A stretch of DNA of 64,000 bases from Arthrobacter sp. zg-Y820 (GTDB taxonomy: Bacteria > Actinomycetota > Actinomycetes > Actinomycetales > Micrococcaceae). Every line of letters begins with the position of its first letter. The first letter of the stretch is position 1. The stretch spans positions 3,224,001 through 3,288,000 of the forward strand of contig NZ_CP126247.1 in assembly GCF_030142155.1 (NCBI RefSeq), written 5' to 3'. The notes under the pieces were generated by a model. It searched no databases, had not been told where the DNA came from, and was given only the letters and a program-made list of their open reading frames with translations. Both the position numbers and the translations under genes were made by a program. Positions 42,326 through 50,301 of this stretch are shown here, in pieces.

Positions 42326-42331
42326 TACAAT
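42326..42331 (+). promoter_or_regulatory. -10 element of leaderless PLDc_N-protein transcript
   Basis: TACAAT ends six bases before ATG 42338. Confidence 0.6.
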
Positions 42332-42337
42332 TGGTTC

Positions 42338-42718
42338 ATGCCTCGCCTCGTGCTTTTCGGTGTCATCATCGTCGCCGCCGTAATCATCTACGCCATCATC
42401 GACTGTGTCATGTCCCGGGCCCAGGAGGTGCGCAGCATCTCCAAGGTCGCCTGGCTCTTCACTATCGTGCTGCTGCCGGTGCTCGGCGCCCTCCTGTGGT
42501 TCCTCTTGGGCCGCCCGAGAAGCGGTCCGGCGCCCAAGAACCGGGCACCCCGCCATCCCACCGCCCCGGACGACGACCCCGATTTCCTGCGCAACCTCGA
42601 GATCCGGCGCCGCCAGCAGGCGAAGGAAGCAGAGCTGAAGCGACGTGAAGCCGAGCTGCGGGCGCGCGAGAAGCAGTCCGGGCACAAGAAGAACGACGAC
42701 GAAAAGCCCAGCGCCTAG
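42338..42718 (+). CDS. PLD nuclease N-terminal (PLDc_N) domain membrane protein
   Basis: A 126-residue protein. Two hydrophobic helices (about 3-22, 38-57) enclose YAIIDCVMSRAQEVRSISKVAWLF, the pattern of the PLDc_N membrane domain found at the N-terminus of cardiolipin-synthase-like proteins, here without the catalytic HKD part. The C-terminal half is a charged helix (RRRQQAKEAELKRREAELRARE), probably coiled coil. Such stand-alone forms are common in actinobacteria. A terminator follows. Confidence 0.8.
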   Translation: MPRLVLFGVIIVAAVIIYAIIDCVMSRAQEVRSISKVAWLFTIVLLPVLGALLWFLLGRPRSGPAPKNRAPRHPTAPDDDPDFLRNLEIRRRQQAKEAELKRREAELRAREKQSGHKKNDDEKPSA

Positions 42719-42744
42719 AAGCCTGCCTTAGCTCGACTCCAGCG

Positions 42745-42781
42745 AAACCCGCCTTCCGGCCAATCCGGGGGCGGGTTTTTT
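42745..42781 (+). terminator. Intrinsic terminator
   Basis: AAACCCGCC (42745-42753) and GGCGGGTTT (42770-42778) pair and run into six or more T residues, ending the PLDc_N gene. Confidence 0.9.
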
Positions 42782-42823
42782 GTTGGTGCGGGGCCGGGCT
42801 TCCGGTTGGCGGGGCCGGTTTCC

Positions 42824-42906
42824 GCACTGGTTCCCACCGCTTGTTGACCCGTGGGGCTGATGTGGTCACACCAGTCACACCAGCCTCAAAGACTGGGAAC
42901 CCGTGC
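42824..42906. repeat. 83-bp element with 13-bp inverted ends, copy 3 (divergent)
   Basis: Begins GCACTGGTTCCCA and ends TGGGAACCCGTGC, the same ends as the two copies at 19.3 and 19.7 kb. The core differs except near CACCAGCC and CTCAAA. Length is conserved to one base. Confidence 0.75.
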
Positions 42907-43034
42907 ACCCCGGACCACACCCCGGGCTCCCGCCGGCCCCCGGACCACACGCCGCCCCGCCCCGGCGCCGCCCCGGACGCGCAGCGACCCAGCGACCCGG
43001 CGACCGCCCCGCGCCGGCAACAACACGAGACAGC

Positions 43035-43071
43035 AAAAAACCCGCCTGCCGGCGAACCGGGAGGCGGGTTT
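43035..43071 (-). terminator. Intrinsic terminator of the cytochrome c maturation operon
   Basis: CCCGCC (43041-43046) pairs with GGCGGG (43063-43068), with inner pairing, and six A residues at 43035-43040 give a U-run on the minus strand. It lies 39 bp after the ccsB stop. Confidence 0.9.
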
Positions 43072-43109
43072 GGAGCTGCGGGCACCGGGCCCGCGGGAAA
43101 TCGAACGGG

Positions 43110-44195
43110 TCAGACGCCGGAGTAGCTGTGCAGACCGGCGAAGTACACGTTCACGATCGTGAAGTTGAAGATGATGCACAGGTAGCCGACGATCGACAGC
43201 CAGGCGGCACGGGTGCCGGTCCAGCCGCGCGTGGCACGGGCGTGCAGGTAACCGGCATACACGACCCAGATCACGAAGCTCCAGACTTCCTTGGTGTCCC
43301 AGCCCCAGTACCGGCCCCAAGCCTGCTCGGCCCAGATCGAACCGGCCATCACGGTGAAGGTCCACAGCACGAAGGCGACGGCGTTGATCCGGTAGGCGAA
43401 GTTCTCAAGGCTCTGCGCGGAGGGCACGATCCGCAGGAACGCCAGCTTGGACGCTCCGCCGGCGCGGATCTTGGACTCGCGGTCGGCCTGCAGCAGCTGC
43501 AGCACGGACATGGCGAAGGTCAGCGTGAACAGCGCCGACGCAATGACGGCCACCGAAACGTGGATGACGAGCCAGTAGCTCTGCAGCGCCGGAATCAGGT
43601 GGGCCACCGGCGTCGGGAAGCCAATCGTGGCCACCATCATCATGATCAGGACCAGGGCCAGCACCAGGGTTCCCAGGAAGCGCAGGTCGCGCCGGAGCAG
43701 GACCAGGAGGAACACCACGGCCACCACCAGGGCGCCGGTGGTGCAGAACTCGTACATGTTGCCCCAGGGCACGCGGTGAGCCGCGAGGCCGCGGGCGACG
43801 ACGGCGGCAGTGTGGATCACTGCGCCCAGGACCGTGAGGGCGACGGCGACGCGAGCGCTGTTGCGGCGGGCCCCGACGTAGCCCATGGAGGCGTCGGCGG
43901 TCTGTGCCACCGGTGAGCCGTCGGCGTCCCAGCCGCGGACGTTGCCGTCAGCCAGATAGCTGTCGTCGCCGGAGGTTCCGGAGCGGCCGGAACCCGTGGA
44001 GCGCGAACCGGACACCGCCCCGGCCGGAACCGCTGCGGAGCTCTGCTGCGTCAGCTTGGACTCCACTGCCTTGATGGCCTTGCTGCTCTGCGCGAGGTCC
44101 CAGGTGAAGGCCAGGAACGCCACCGTATAGGCGAACGCCGCCAACAGCATGAACAGCTCGCTGTACTCAGCGAGGGTGTAGTCAATGGAGGGCAT
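43110..44195 (-). CDS. ccsB: System II cytochrome c biogenesis protein CcsB (CcsA-type)
   Basis: The heme-handling half of cytochrome c synthetase. Its 361 residues give about eight membrane helices, with an extra soluble stretch after the first (about 35-105, Ser/Gly-rich). The WWD-type signature is WGRYWGWDTKEVWSFVIW in the second half, and His residues flank it (HTAAVV, HVSVAV, GYLHARATRG). ATG overlaps the resB stop as TAATG, so the pair is translationally coupled. Confidence 0.93.
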   Translation of the reverse strand: MPSIDYTLAEYSELFMLLAAFAYTVAFLAFTWDLAQSSKAIKAVESKLTQQSSAAVPAGAVSGSRSTGSGRSGTSGDDSYLADGNVRGWDADGSPVAQTADASMGYVGARRNSARVAVALTVLGAVIHTAAVVARGLAAHRVPWGNMYEFCTTGALVVAVVFLLVLLRRDLRFLGTLVLALVLIMMMVATIGFPTPVAHLIPALQSYWLVIHVSVAVIASALFTLTFAMSVLQLLQADRESKIRAGGASKLAFLRIVPSAQSLENFAYRINAVAFVLWTFTVMAGSIWAEQAWGRYWGWDTKEVWSFVIWVVYAGYLHARATRGWTGTRAAWLSIVGYLCIIFNFTIVNVYFAGLHSYSGV

Positions 44196-46054
44196 TACGA
44201 GTCCTTACCTGTTTCCTTCTCCTGAGCGGCTTTGCTGTCCGCCGCTGATGCTCCGGGCGCTGAGTCCCGGCCTGTGCTGTGTGCTCCGGTATCCGGAGCG
44301 GATGTATCCCCCGCGCCATTGTCCTCCACCGCTCCGCTGCCCGCCAACCACTGCTTCTCCAGCAGGGTCCGGACGGCGGCTGCCTCGCTGGTGAGGCGCT
44401 GGTCTTCGCCGCGTGCCAGCAGGCCGTATTCGACCATGATGCGCCCGTCTTCATGGGTGCCGGTGCGGATCCAGACCCGGCGCCGCGCCAGGAACAGGGA
44501 AGCGGCCAGGCCGGCGAGCGAGAGCGTGGCAAAACCGAGGACCCACATCTTGGCCGGGTCATAGTGGATGTCCAGGGCGGCGTAGCGCTTGATGCCCTCG
44601 AACGTGATGGATCCCTTGCCCTCGGGCAGGTCGTACGTCTGGTTGGCGCCGAGGACGATGCCGCCGGCGTCCAGGGTGCGACTGTTGAGCTCGGTCAGGT
44701 TCTCGGTGTCGAGCACGTAGACGTTGCTCGGCACTCCTTCGTCCAGGCCGAGGTCACCGTAGTAGGCGTTCAGGTTCAGCTGGGGGTTGAACGGATCCGG
44801 ATCGCCGGAATAGGAGACGCCCTGCTCATCCAGCATGGCCGTGGGCAGGAAGAAGCCCACAAAGCCCAGCTGGTCCGGCTTGGCGTCCGGAGCCTTGATC
44901 ACCATCAGGGAGGTGTACATTCCGTCGCTGGGGACCGTGACAACCGGACCCTGCAGCGCAACGTTGCCTTCGCCGTCGCGCACCGTGACGACGGGCGCGT
45001 ACCCGTTGCCCACCAGGTAGACGCGGCTGCCGCCCACGGTCAGCGGCGCGTTGACCTTCAGCGTTTCAGCGTGCTCGGCGGCGTCCGGGCTCTCCTTCAC
45101 GGTCATCTTGGCCTCAAAGTCGAGGGGCTGGCCGTAGTGGGTCTGGGATTCCCGGTCGAACTGGACGTTGAACTCGTCGAGCTTCAGCGAGTAGGGCTCC
45201 AGCTGCTCCTCGGTGAAACTGGTGCCGGGAGTGAACGAGTCGTAGCCGACCAGGGTGTTGACGAACGACTCCCCCTCCACCACGATCTTCTGGCCGTTGT
45301 AGCCGAACAGCCCGCCGACGGCGATTGACACCAGCACGCCGATCAGGGCGGTGTGGAACACCAGGTTCCCCACCTCCTTGGCGAAGCCGCGTTCCGCGCC
45401 CACGGACGGCCGGGCGCCGTCGAGGTCGCGGACGTCCACCCGGTAGCCGCGCTTGCGCAGCAGCTGGGCCGCCTGTTCGACGGCGGAGCCGGCGGTCAGG
45501 CCCGACGACGCCGGGATCACCAGCGTGCCGTATTCCGGCAGCCGGGACAGGCGCTGGGGCGTGCGGGGAGGCTTGGACCGCATGGCCCGGTAATGGGCTT
45601 TCGCCCGCGGAATGACGCAGCCGATCAGCGAAACGAACAGCAGCAGGTAGATCGCGGAGAACCAGACGGAGGAGTAGACGTCAAAGAGCTGGAACCGGTC
45701 CAGCCACGGGCCGGTGTCCGGGTTGTCCTTCAGGTACTGGGTGACGACGGCGGGGTTGGCCGGCCGCTGCGGAAACAGCGATCCCGGCACCGCCGCCACT
45801 GCCAGCAGCAGGAGCAGGAACAGCGCCGTGCGCATGCTGGTCAGCTGGGTCCAGGCCCAGCGCAGCAGGCCCAGCGGTCCGAGGGAGGGCAGCTGGACAT
45901 CGCCGGCGCCGCCCTTGCGGCCGCCTTTGCCGCCCTTGCCGCCTTTGCCGCCCTTTCCGGACGCGCCGGCAGCACTGCCGCCGTTTTTCTCGGCTTCGGT
46001 CAAAACATCCGGTTCACGGTTCAACTGGTTCTCATAGTTCTTTGAAGGGTTCAT
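44195..46054 (-). CDS. resB: System II cytochrome c biogenesis protein ResB
   Basis: Partner of CcsB. A 619-residue membrane protein with three N-terminal helices, a large extracytoplasmic beta-rich domain with GFAKEVGNLVFHTALIGVLV at its start, and a last helix near residues 510-530. The conserved SSVWFSAIYLLLFVSLIGCVIPR segment is present. The N-terminal cytoplasmic part has a Lys/Gly repeat (GKGGKGGKGG). ATG 46054 is used, but TTG 46087 just after the ccdA stop also fits; neither has a clear ribosome site. The C-terminal tail is Ala/Asp/Ser-rich. Confidence 0.92.
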   Translation of the reverse strand: MNPSKNYENQLNREPDVLTEAEKNGGSAAGASGKGGKGGKGGKGGRKGGAGDVQLPSLGPLGLLRWAWTQLTSMRTALFLLLLLAVAAVPGSLFPQRPANPAVVTQYLKDNPDTGPWLDRFQLFDVYSSVWFSAIYLLLFVSLIGCVIPRAKAHYRAMRSKPPRTPQRLSRLPEYGTLVIPASSGLTAGSAVEQAAQLLRKRGYRVDVRDLDGARPSVGAERGFAKEVGNLVFHTALIGVLVSIAVGGLFGYNGQKIVVEGESFVNTLVGYDSFTPGTSFTEEQLEPYSLKLDEFNVQFDRESQTHYGQPLDFEAKMTVKESPDAAEHAETLKVNAPLTVGGSRVYLVGNGYAPVVTVRDGEGNVALQGPVVTVPSDGMYTSLMVIKAPDAKPDQLGFVGFFLPTAMLDEQGVSYSGDPDPFNPQLNLNAYYGDLGLDEGVPSNVYVLDTENLTELNSRTLDAGGIVLGANQTYDLPEGKGSITFEGIKRYAALDIHYDPAKMWVLGFATLSLAGLAASLFLARRRVWIRTGTHEDGRIMVEYGLLARGEDQRLTSEAAAVRTLLEKQWLAGSGAVEDNGAGDTSAPDTGAHSTGRDSAPGASAADSKAAQEKETGKDS

Positions 46055-46093
46055 GCTGGGCAGGAGCTTTGCCAGACTGCGGTTCAAGGTTCA

Positions 46094-46897
46094 TCAAATC
46101 GGCAGGGTCACACTATCCAACCAACCTTGGAGATTGTTGATCCAGATGTTCCAGACACCTGTGAGCATCAGGACGCCCAGGACAATGAGCATGCCGCCGC
46201 CGAACCGCTGGAGGGCGAGCCGGTGCCGGCGGAAGACGCCGAGCGCACCCATCCCCCGCCGGAATCCCAGCGCGATGAGCAGGAAGGGAAGCCCCAGGCC
46301 GAGGCAGTAGATGAAGGTCAGGAAGGCGCCCTTGGCGGCCGTGGCGTCATCACCGGAGAAGGAGAGCAGCTGGACGGCGGACAGGGTCGGGCCCAGGCAC
46401 GGCGCCCAGCCCAGCCCGAAGGTGATGCCCAGCAGCGGCGCGCCCCAGAGCCCCGCCGGCGGGCGGGCGGCGATTTTGCGGTCCCGCTGGAACCAGCTCA
46501 GTCCGCCCATGAAGACAATGCCGAGCAGGATGATGGCCGCTCCCAGGACCTGCGGAATCCAGGCCTGGTCGGAACCGCGCAGCCAGCCGCCGAGCTGCCC
46601 GACGCCGGCACCGATGATGACGAAGACGGCGGAGAATCCCAGCACGAACAGACCGATCCCGGCCAGCATCCGCCCGCGGCGCTGCTTCTGCAGATCGACG
46701 CCGGTCAGCCCGGTGACGTAGCCCAGGTAGCCCGGGACCAGCGGCAGCACGCACGGTGACAGGAACGACACCAGCCCGGCCAGGGCGGCAACGGGAATGG
46801 CCAGCAGCATGGACCCGTTGAGGATGGTCTCGGCGAAGACATTGGCTGCGGGCAGGGCTGCCGCGGGAACGGCGGCGGTTACGGCGGAGGGCACCAT
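46094..46897 (-). CDS. ccdA: Cytochrome c biogenesis protein CcdA
   Basis: A 267-residue thiol reductant carrier, moving electrons from cytoplasmic thioredoxin to the extracytoplasmic ResA. It has six helices. The two redox Cys are Cys49 in SPCVLPLVPGY and Cys167 in WAPCLGPT, both with the family's surrounding Pro residues. It starts five bases after the resA stop. Confidence 0.94.
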   Translation of the reverse strand: MVPSAVTAAVPAAALPAANVFAETILNGSMLLAIPVAALAGLVSFLSPCVLPLVPGYLGYVTGLTGVDLQKQRRGRMLAGIGLFVLGFSAVFVIIGAGVGQLGGWLRGSDQAWIPQVLGAAIILLGIVFMGGLSWFQRDRKIAARPPAGLWGAPLLGITFGLGWAPCLGPTLSAVQLLSFSGDDATAAKGAFLTFIYCLGLGLPFLLIALGFRRGMGALGVFRRHRLALQRFGGGMLIVLGVLMLTGVWNIWINNLQGWLDSVTLPI

Positions 46898-46902
46898 ACC
46901 GG

Positions 46903-47538
46903 CTAGGCTGCCAGCGCGTCGGAGATCAGGGCCTTCAGGGTGCTCTTGTCCGCCAGCCCGAGGATGCGGGCGGCAACGCGGCCTTCGCGGTCCAGCACCA
47001 GGGTGGTGGGAACGGCCGACGGCGGCACGAACTGCGTCATGGCCAGCAGGATTCCGCCGTCCTTGTCCTGGAAGCTGGGATAGGGAATGCCGAAGGAGCG
47101 TTCAAAGGCTTCAGCCGTGCTGCGCTCGTCGCGGATGTTCACGCCGTAGAAGCGTGCCCCCTCGGGCTCGAACATTCCGTGCAGTTCCACCAGGTCCGGA
47201 GCTTCCTTCCGGCACGGGGCGCAGGCCGCATACCAGAAGTTCAGAACCACCACGTCGCCGGCGAATTCGGCGGATGAGACGGCGGTGCCGTCAAAGAGGG
47301 TGCCCTCAAGCCGCACCGCTTCACCGCGCTGGTCTGCGGCATACTCGGTGACCGATCCGTCCCCGGCGATGTAGTTCTTGTTGTCGCCGGCCTTGGCCTG
47401 GGCAGCCAGCGGATCCTCGACGGCGCAGCCCGCTGCTGCTGTCACCAAGGGCACGCCAAGAGCCAGGCCGGCGCCGAGCTTCAGGAAGGAGCGGCGGCGC
47501 ATGGCATCCGGCTGGGGAGTGCTCTGAGGGTTTTTCAA
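46903..47538 (-). CDS. resA: TlpA/ResA-type thiol-disulfide oxidoreductase, exported lipoprotein
   Basis: A thioredoxin-fold reductant of apocytochrome c. The 211-residue protein has a Tat-like RRRSFLKLG (14-22), a hydrophobic core and a lipobox ending at Cys38 (AAGC). The active site is CAPC (Cys106-Cys109) in WYAACAPCRKEAPD, and the cis-Pro loop AVPTT follows. Start is taken as TTG 47538; ATG 47502 (MRRRSFLK) would also give a complete signal and may be the true one. First gene of resA-ccdA-resB-ccsB. Confidence 0.88.
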   Translation of the reverse strand: MKNPQSTPQPDAMRRRSFLKLGAGLALGVPLVTAAAGCAVEDPLAAQAKAGDNKNYIAGDGSVTEYAADQRGEAVRLEGTLFDGTAVSSAEFAGDVVVLNFWYAACAPCRKEAPDLVELHGMFEPEGARFYGVNIRDERSTAEAFERSFGIPYPSFQDKDGGILLAMTQFVPPSAVPTTLVLDREGRVAARILGLADKSTLKALISDALAA

Positions 47539-47595
47539 CTATTTCCAGCTTTCATCGCGGCGGGGCGGCCACTTCTACAACGCGTAGTAAGTCTA

Positions 47596-48258
47596 TTATG
47601 CGCCCGGAATATTCGCAGCACCGGGCAGAAGGTCGGCGGAGGGCTCCGCATACCGGACCCCGATCAGCTTGTCGCCGTCGAACTCCAGCGTAGTGACCGA
47701 GGTCAGCGTGCACTGGCGCTGGCGGGGATCGTGCCAGAGCTTGCGACCCTCGGCGGCAAGCCGCGTGACCCAGATGGGCAGCTGGTGGCTGACCAGCACG
47801 GCCTCGGCTCCGTCCCCGCCCAGTACAGCGGCCTGCATCCGGGCATCATTGACGGCGGTCATCACGCGTTCCACCTGGACTGCGTACGGTTCACCCCAGG
47901 ACGGCTTGAAGGGGTTGTACATCAGAGGCCAGTACCGCGGGTTCCGCAGCCGGCTGGTGACGCCGGAAAGGCCTTCGAAGCGGTTGGTCGCTTCCAAGAT
48001 GCGCTCGTCGGTGGTGATTTCCAGCCCGAGGGCGGCCGCGATCGGCGCCGCCGTCTCCTGGGCCCGGGTCAGCGGTGACGCGACCAGATGCACCAGCTTC
48101 GCGCCGTCGTTCTTCCGGCTTTCAAAGTGGCCGGCCACCCGGCGGGCCATCTGCTCCCCCAGGTCGGACAGGTGGAACTCGGGCAGGCGCCCGTAGAGGA
48201 CTCCGTCCGGATTGAAAACTTCTCCATGGCGGACAAGGTGGATCGAGGCTCGGGACAT
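47596..48258 (-). CDS. Histidine phosphatase (phosphoglycerate-mutase-like)
   Basis: A 220-residue histidine phosphatase. The RHG motif is at IHLVRHGEVFNPDGVLYGRLPEF, a conserved Arg at SPLTRAQETA, and the second His at VSHQLPIW. It looks complete. It lies just upstream of the cytochrome c operon on the same strand. A similar gene sits before the tlpA-ccdA-resB-ccsA genes in mycobacteria. ATG 48258 (MSRASIH) is used; GAAACT seven bases upstream may be a leaderless -10. The longer in-frame reading overlaps the yceI promoter and is rejected. Confidence 0.88.
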   Translation of the reverse strand: MSRASIHLVRHGEVFNPDGVLYGRLPEFHLSDLGEQMARRVAGHFESRKNDGAKLVHLVASPLTRAQETAAPIAAALGLEITTDERILEATNRFEGLSGVTSRLRNPRYWPLMYNPFKPSWGEPYAVQVERVMTAVNDARMQAAVLGGDGAEAVLVSHQLPIWVTRLAAEGRKLWHDPRQRQCTLTSVTTLEFDGDKLIGVRYAEPSADLLPGAANIPGA

Positions 48259-48401
48259 GTCGTTAAGTTTCGCAGAGAGAGCGCGCTGAACTAAATCTGC
48301 TAAATACTTGAAGCTTGAACGAATCCGTGCAACAGTAGATGCAAATGCATGAACATGCACCGGGGTTCCGCCCCGGCACCCACCAGCAACAGGAGAACAG
48401 C

Positions 48402-48944
48402 ATGACCCCCAACGGGCTCACCACCGGTACGTGGAACCTCGATGCCTCGCACAGCGAGATCGGTTTCACCGTCCGTCACGCCGGCATCAGCAAGGTGCGC
48501 GGAAGCTTTGACAAGGTCACGGCCGTGATGGAAATCGGTTCCTCCATCGAAGAGTCGACCATCAACGCCGTCATCGACGCCGCGTCGTTCAACTCGAATG
48601 ACGCCAACCGCGATGCCCACGTCAAGGGCGCCGACTTCTTCGACGTCGAGCAGTTCCCCGAACTGACGTTCGCCGTCACCGGCGTCGAAGGCTCCGGTGA
48701 AACCTACAAGGTTGCCGGGGACCTGACGATCAAGGGCACCACCCTTCCGGTCATCCTGGACACGGAGTTCAACGGCGTGGCTGTGGACCCCTTCGGCGCC
48801 ACCCGCGCCGGATTCTCCGGCACCACCGTCATCAGCCGCAAGGACTTTGGCCTGACCTGGAATGCCGCACTGGAAACCGGCGGCGTCCTGGTCGGCGACA
48901 AGGTGACCATCAGCGTCGACGCGGCGTTTGTGGCGGCAGCCTGA
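48402..48944 (+). CDS. YceI family protein
   Basis: A 180-residue beta-barrel lipocalin-like protein that in relatives binds isoprenoid chains. It opens with GTWNLDASHSEIGFTVRHAGISKVRG and has the conserved FDVEQFPELTF and TIKGTTLPVILD segments. No signal peptide, so it is cytoplasmic, as in many actinobacteria. AGGAG lies six bases before ATG 48402. The upstream region contains TTGAAGCTTGAA at about 48308, a near-palindrome that may be an operator. Confidence 0.9.
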   Translation: MTPNGLTTGTWNLDASHSEIGFTVRHAGISKVRGSFDKVTAVMEIGSSIEESTINAVIDAASFNSNDANRDAHVKGADFFDVEQFPELTFAVTGVEGSGETYKVAGDLTIKGTTLPVILDTEFNGVAVDPFGATRAGFSGTTVISRKDFGLTWNAALETGGVLVGDKVTISVDAAFVAAA

Positions 48945-49249
48945 GCCTGCCTCCGCGCACGGCCTGAACAGGCCACCTCAAAGGACATTCCGGCCACCGG
49001 CCGGGGTGTCCTTTGCCGTTTCCCCAAACCGCGTGTCCGCGATCGGCCGAGCCCCGGCGACGGACGGCGCACGCCGCGATAGGCTGGAGAAATCCGGTTG
49101 TGGTTCCCGGCCGAGATCCGGGGCTTCGGCCGACCGGAATCTCGCGGTGCCTGACCGCACCCGACACCCAGGACCCAGACACCGCTGGAACGGAAGGACC
49201 CTCACATCCGACCGAAGCAGCGTCTGCACCAACTAGCAAGTAGGCGGCA
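48945..49249. other. 305-bp gene-free region with terminator and long leader
   Basis: It holds the yceI terminator, then a -10-like TAGGCT at 49080-49085, then an about 158-nt leader to the ATG of the next gene. The leader contains a GGCCGA/TCGGCC stem at about 49111-49136 and further GC-rich pairing. No small frame with a ribosome site was found. Confidence 0.6.
48980..49014 (+). terminator. Hairpin after yceI
   Basis: AAAGGACATTCCGGCC (48980-48995) pairs with GGCCGGGGTGTCCTTT (48999-49014) over 16 positions with G-U pairs and a 3-nt loop. There is no long T-run after it. Confidence 0.75.
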
Positions 49250-50089
49250 ATGAGCACACCTCCGAATAGTCCGGACCCCCGAGACCCGAACCGTCCCCGA
49301 GATTCCAACACTGCCGCCGACGAGCCGAAGTACGGCCAGCGGCTCCCCCAGACTCCCCAGCCGGGGCAGCCGGGGCACGGCCAGGGACAGTACGGCCAGA
49401 ACCAGCCCGGCCAGAACGACCAGCCCTACACCCCGTACGGGCAGCCGGGGATGCCGAATGCCGCCGGGCAGCAGACTCCGTCCTCCGGGCAGCCTTACGG
49501 ACAGCAGCCGTATGGACAGAACCCCTACGGGCAGCCGCAGAGCCCGTACGGCTATCAGTCGGCGCAGCCCTCCGGGTATGGGTATCCGGGCCCCGGGCAG
49601 GCCCCGGGCAGCAAAGGGGCACCGCCCCGCGAGGTCATGACCGGATTCTGGCTGATCCTGGCCGCCGGGATCCTGACCCTCATCTACATGATCGCCTCAT
49701 CGCTTTCCATCTCGGCGGCAGATATTTTCAGCACGGTGTCCCCCGAGGACCGGCAGATGTTTGAAGACGCCGGCATGACGGAAGAGACGGTGCGGAGTTT
49801 TGCCGCCACCACCGGGATCGTCATGTCCCTGATCGTCCTGGGCATCTACGTCCTGATCGCTTTCCTGATCCGCAGCGGCAAGAACTGGGCGCGGATCATC
49901 GGAACGGTCTTTGCCGCGTTGTCCGTCGTCGGCGTGCTGCTCTCCCTGGTGACCGGTCTGGCGTTCTCCTCCCCCATCGAGCTGATCTCGTTGCTCGGTT
50001 CGCTTGCCGGCATCGCCGGGATCGTCATGCTCTACCGCCCGCAGGCGCAGCCGTACTTCCAGTCGCGGCCGCGGTTCGGTCCCTACTAA
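49250..50089 (+). CDS. Membrane protein with Gln/Gly/Tyr-rich N-terminus
   Basis: A 279-residue protein. Residues 1-125 are low complexity (Pro, Gln, Gly, Tyr with repeated PYGQ and YGQNP units), likely disordered and cytoplasmic. The C-terminal half has four helices (about 130-150, 188-210, 222-245, 250-265). The segment IYVLIAFLIRSGKNWARI (about 203-220) recurs almost unchanged in the next gene, showing they are paralogs. Such proteins are frequent in actinobacteria and of unknown role. No strong ribosome site (GTAGGCGGCA before ATG). A terminator follows. Confidence 0.8.
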   Translation: MSTPPNSPDPRDPNRPRDSNTAADEPKYGQRLPQTPQPGQPGHGQGQYGQNQPGQNDQPYTPYGQPGMPNAAGQQTPSSGQPYGQQPYGQNPYGQPQSPYGYQSAQPSGYGYPGPGQAPGSKGAPPREVMTGFWLILAAGILTLIYMIASSLSISAADIFSTVSPEDRQMFEDAGMTEETVRSFAATTGIVMSLIVLGIYVLIAFLIRSGKNWARIIGTVFAALSVVGVLLSLVTGLAFSSPIELISLLGSLAGIAGIVMLYRPQAQPYFQSRPRFGPY

Positions 50090-50132
50090 GCGGTACGCCT
50101 CAGCTGCCGATCAACGGCACGGTTCAACGGCG

Positions 50133-50167
50133 AAAGGGTCGGTCCGGAAAACGGGCCGGCCCTTTTT
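50133..50167 (+). terminator. Intrinsic terminator
   Basis: AAAGGGTCGGTCCG pairs with CGGGCCGGCCCTTT around GAAAA and is followed by a T-run (CCCTTTTTG). Confidence 0.85.
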
Positions 50168-50301
50168 GTCACCTGCGCAGGCTTCAACCGTCCTCTTCTG
50201 GTCACACCGCAGGGGAAGCGCTGTAGCGTTTGATCACCCGCTGGGATGGCAGCTCAAACCCGGCGCGGAGCGTATCCCTTTTCCCGAAGGCGGCACCGAG
50301 G

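Larger units (their letters stand above)
42719..43109. other. 390-bp gene-free tract
   Basis: It holds two terminators facing each other (42745-42781 and 43035-43071), element copy 3, and between them a Pro/Ala-codon-rich, GC-rich stretch (42907-43030) with no recognised feature. Confidence 0.75.

Noticed and set aside
42248..42337. Longer N-terminus for the PLDc_N protein
   Set aside because: ATG 42338 follows TACAAT by six bases and starts at the membrane helix; the extension has no support.
48259..48360. Longer N-terminus for the histidine phosphatase
   Set aside because: The extension overlaps the yceI promoter region, and the family starts just before the RHG motif.
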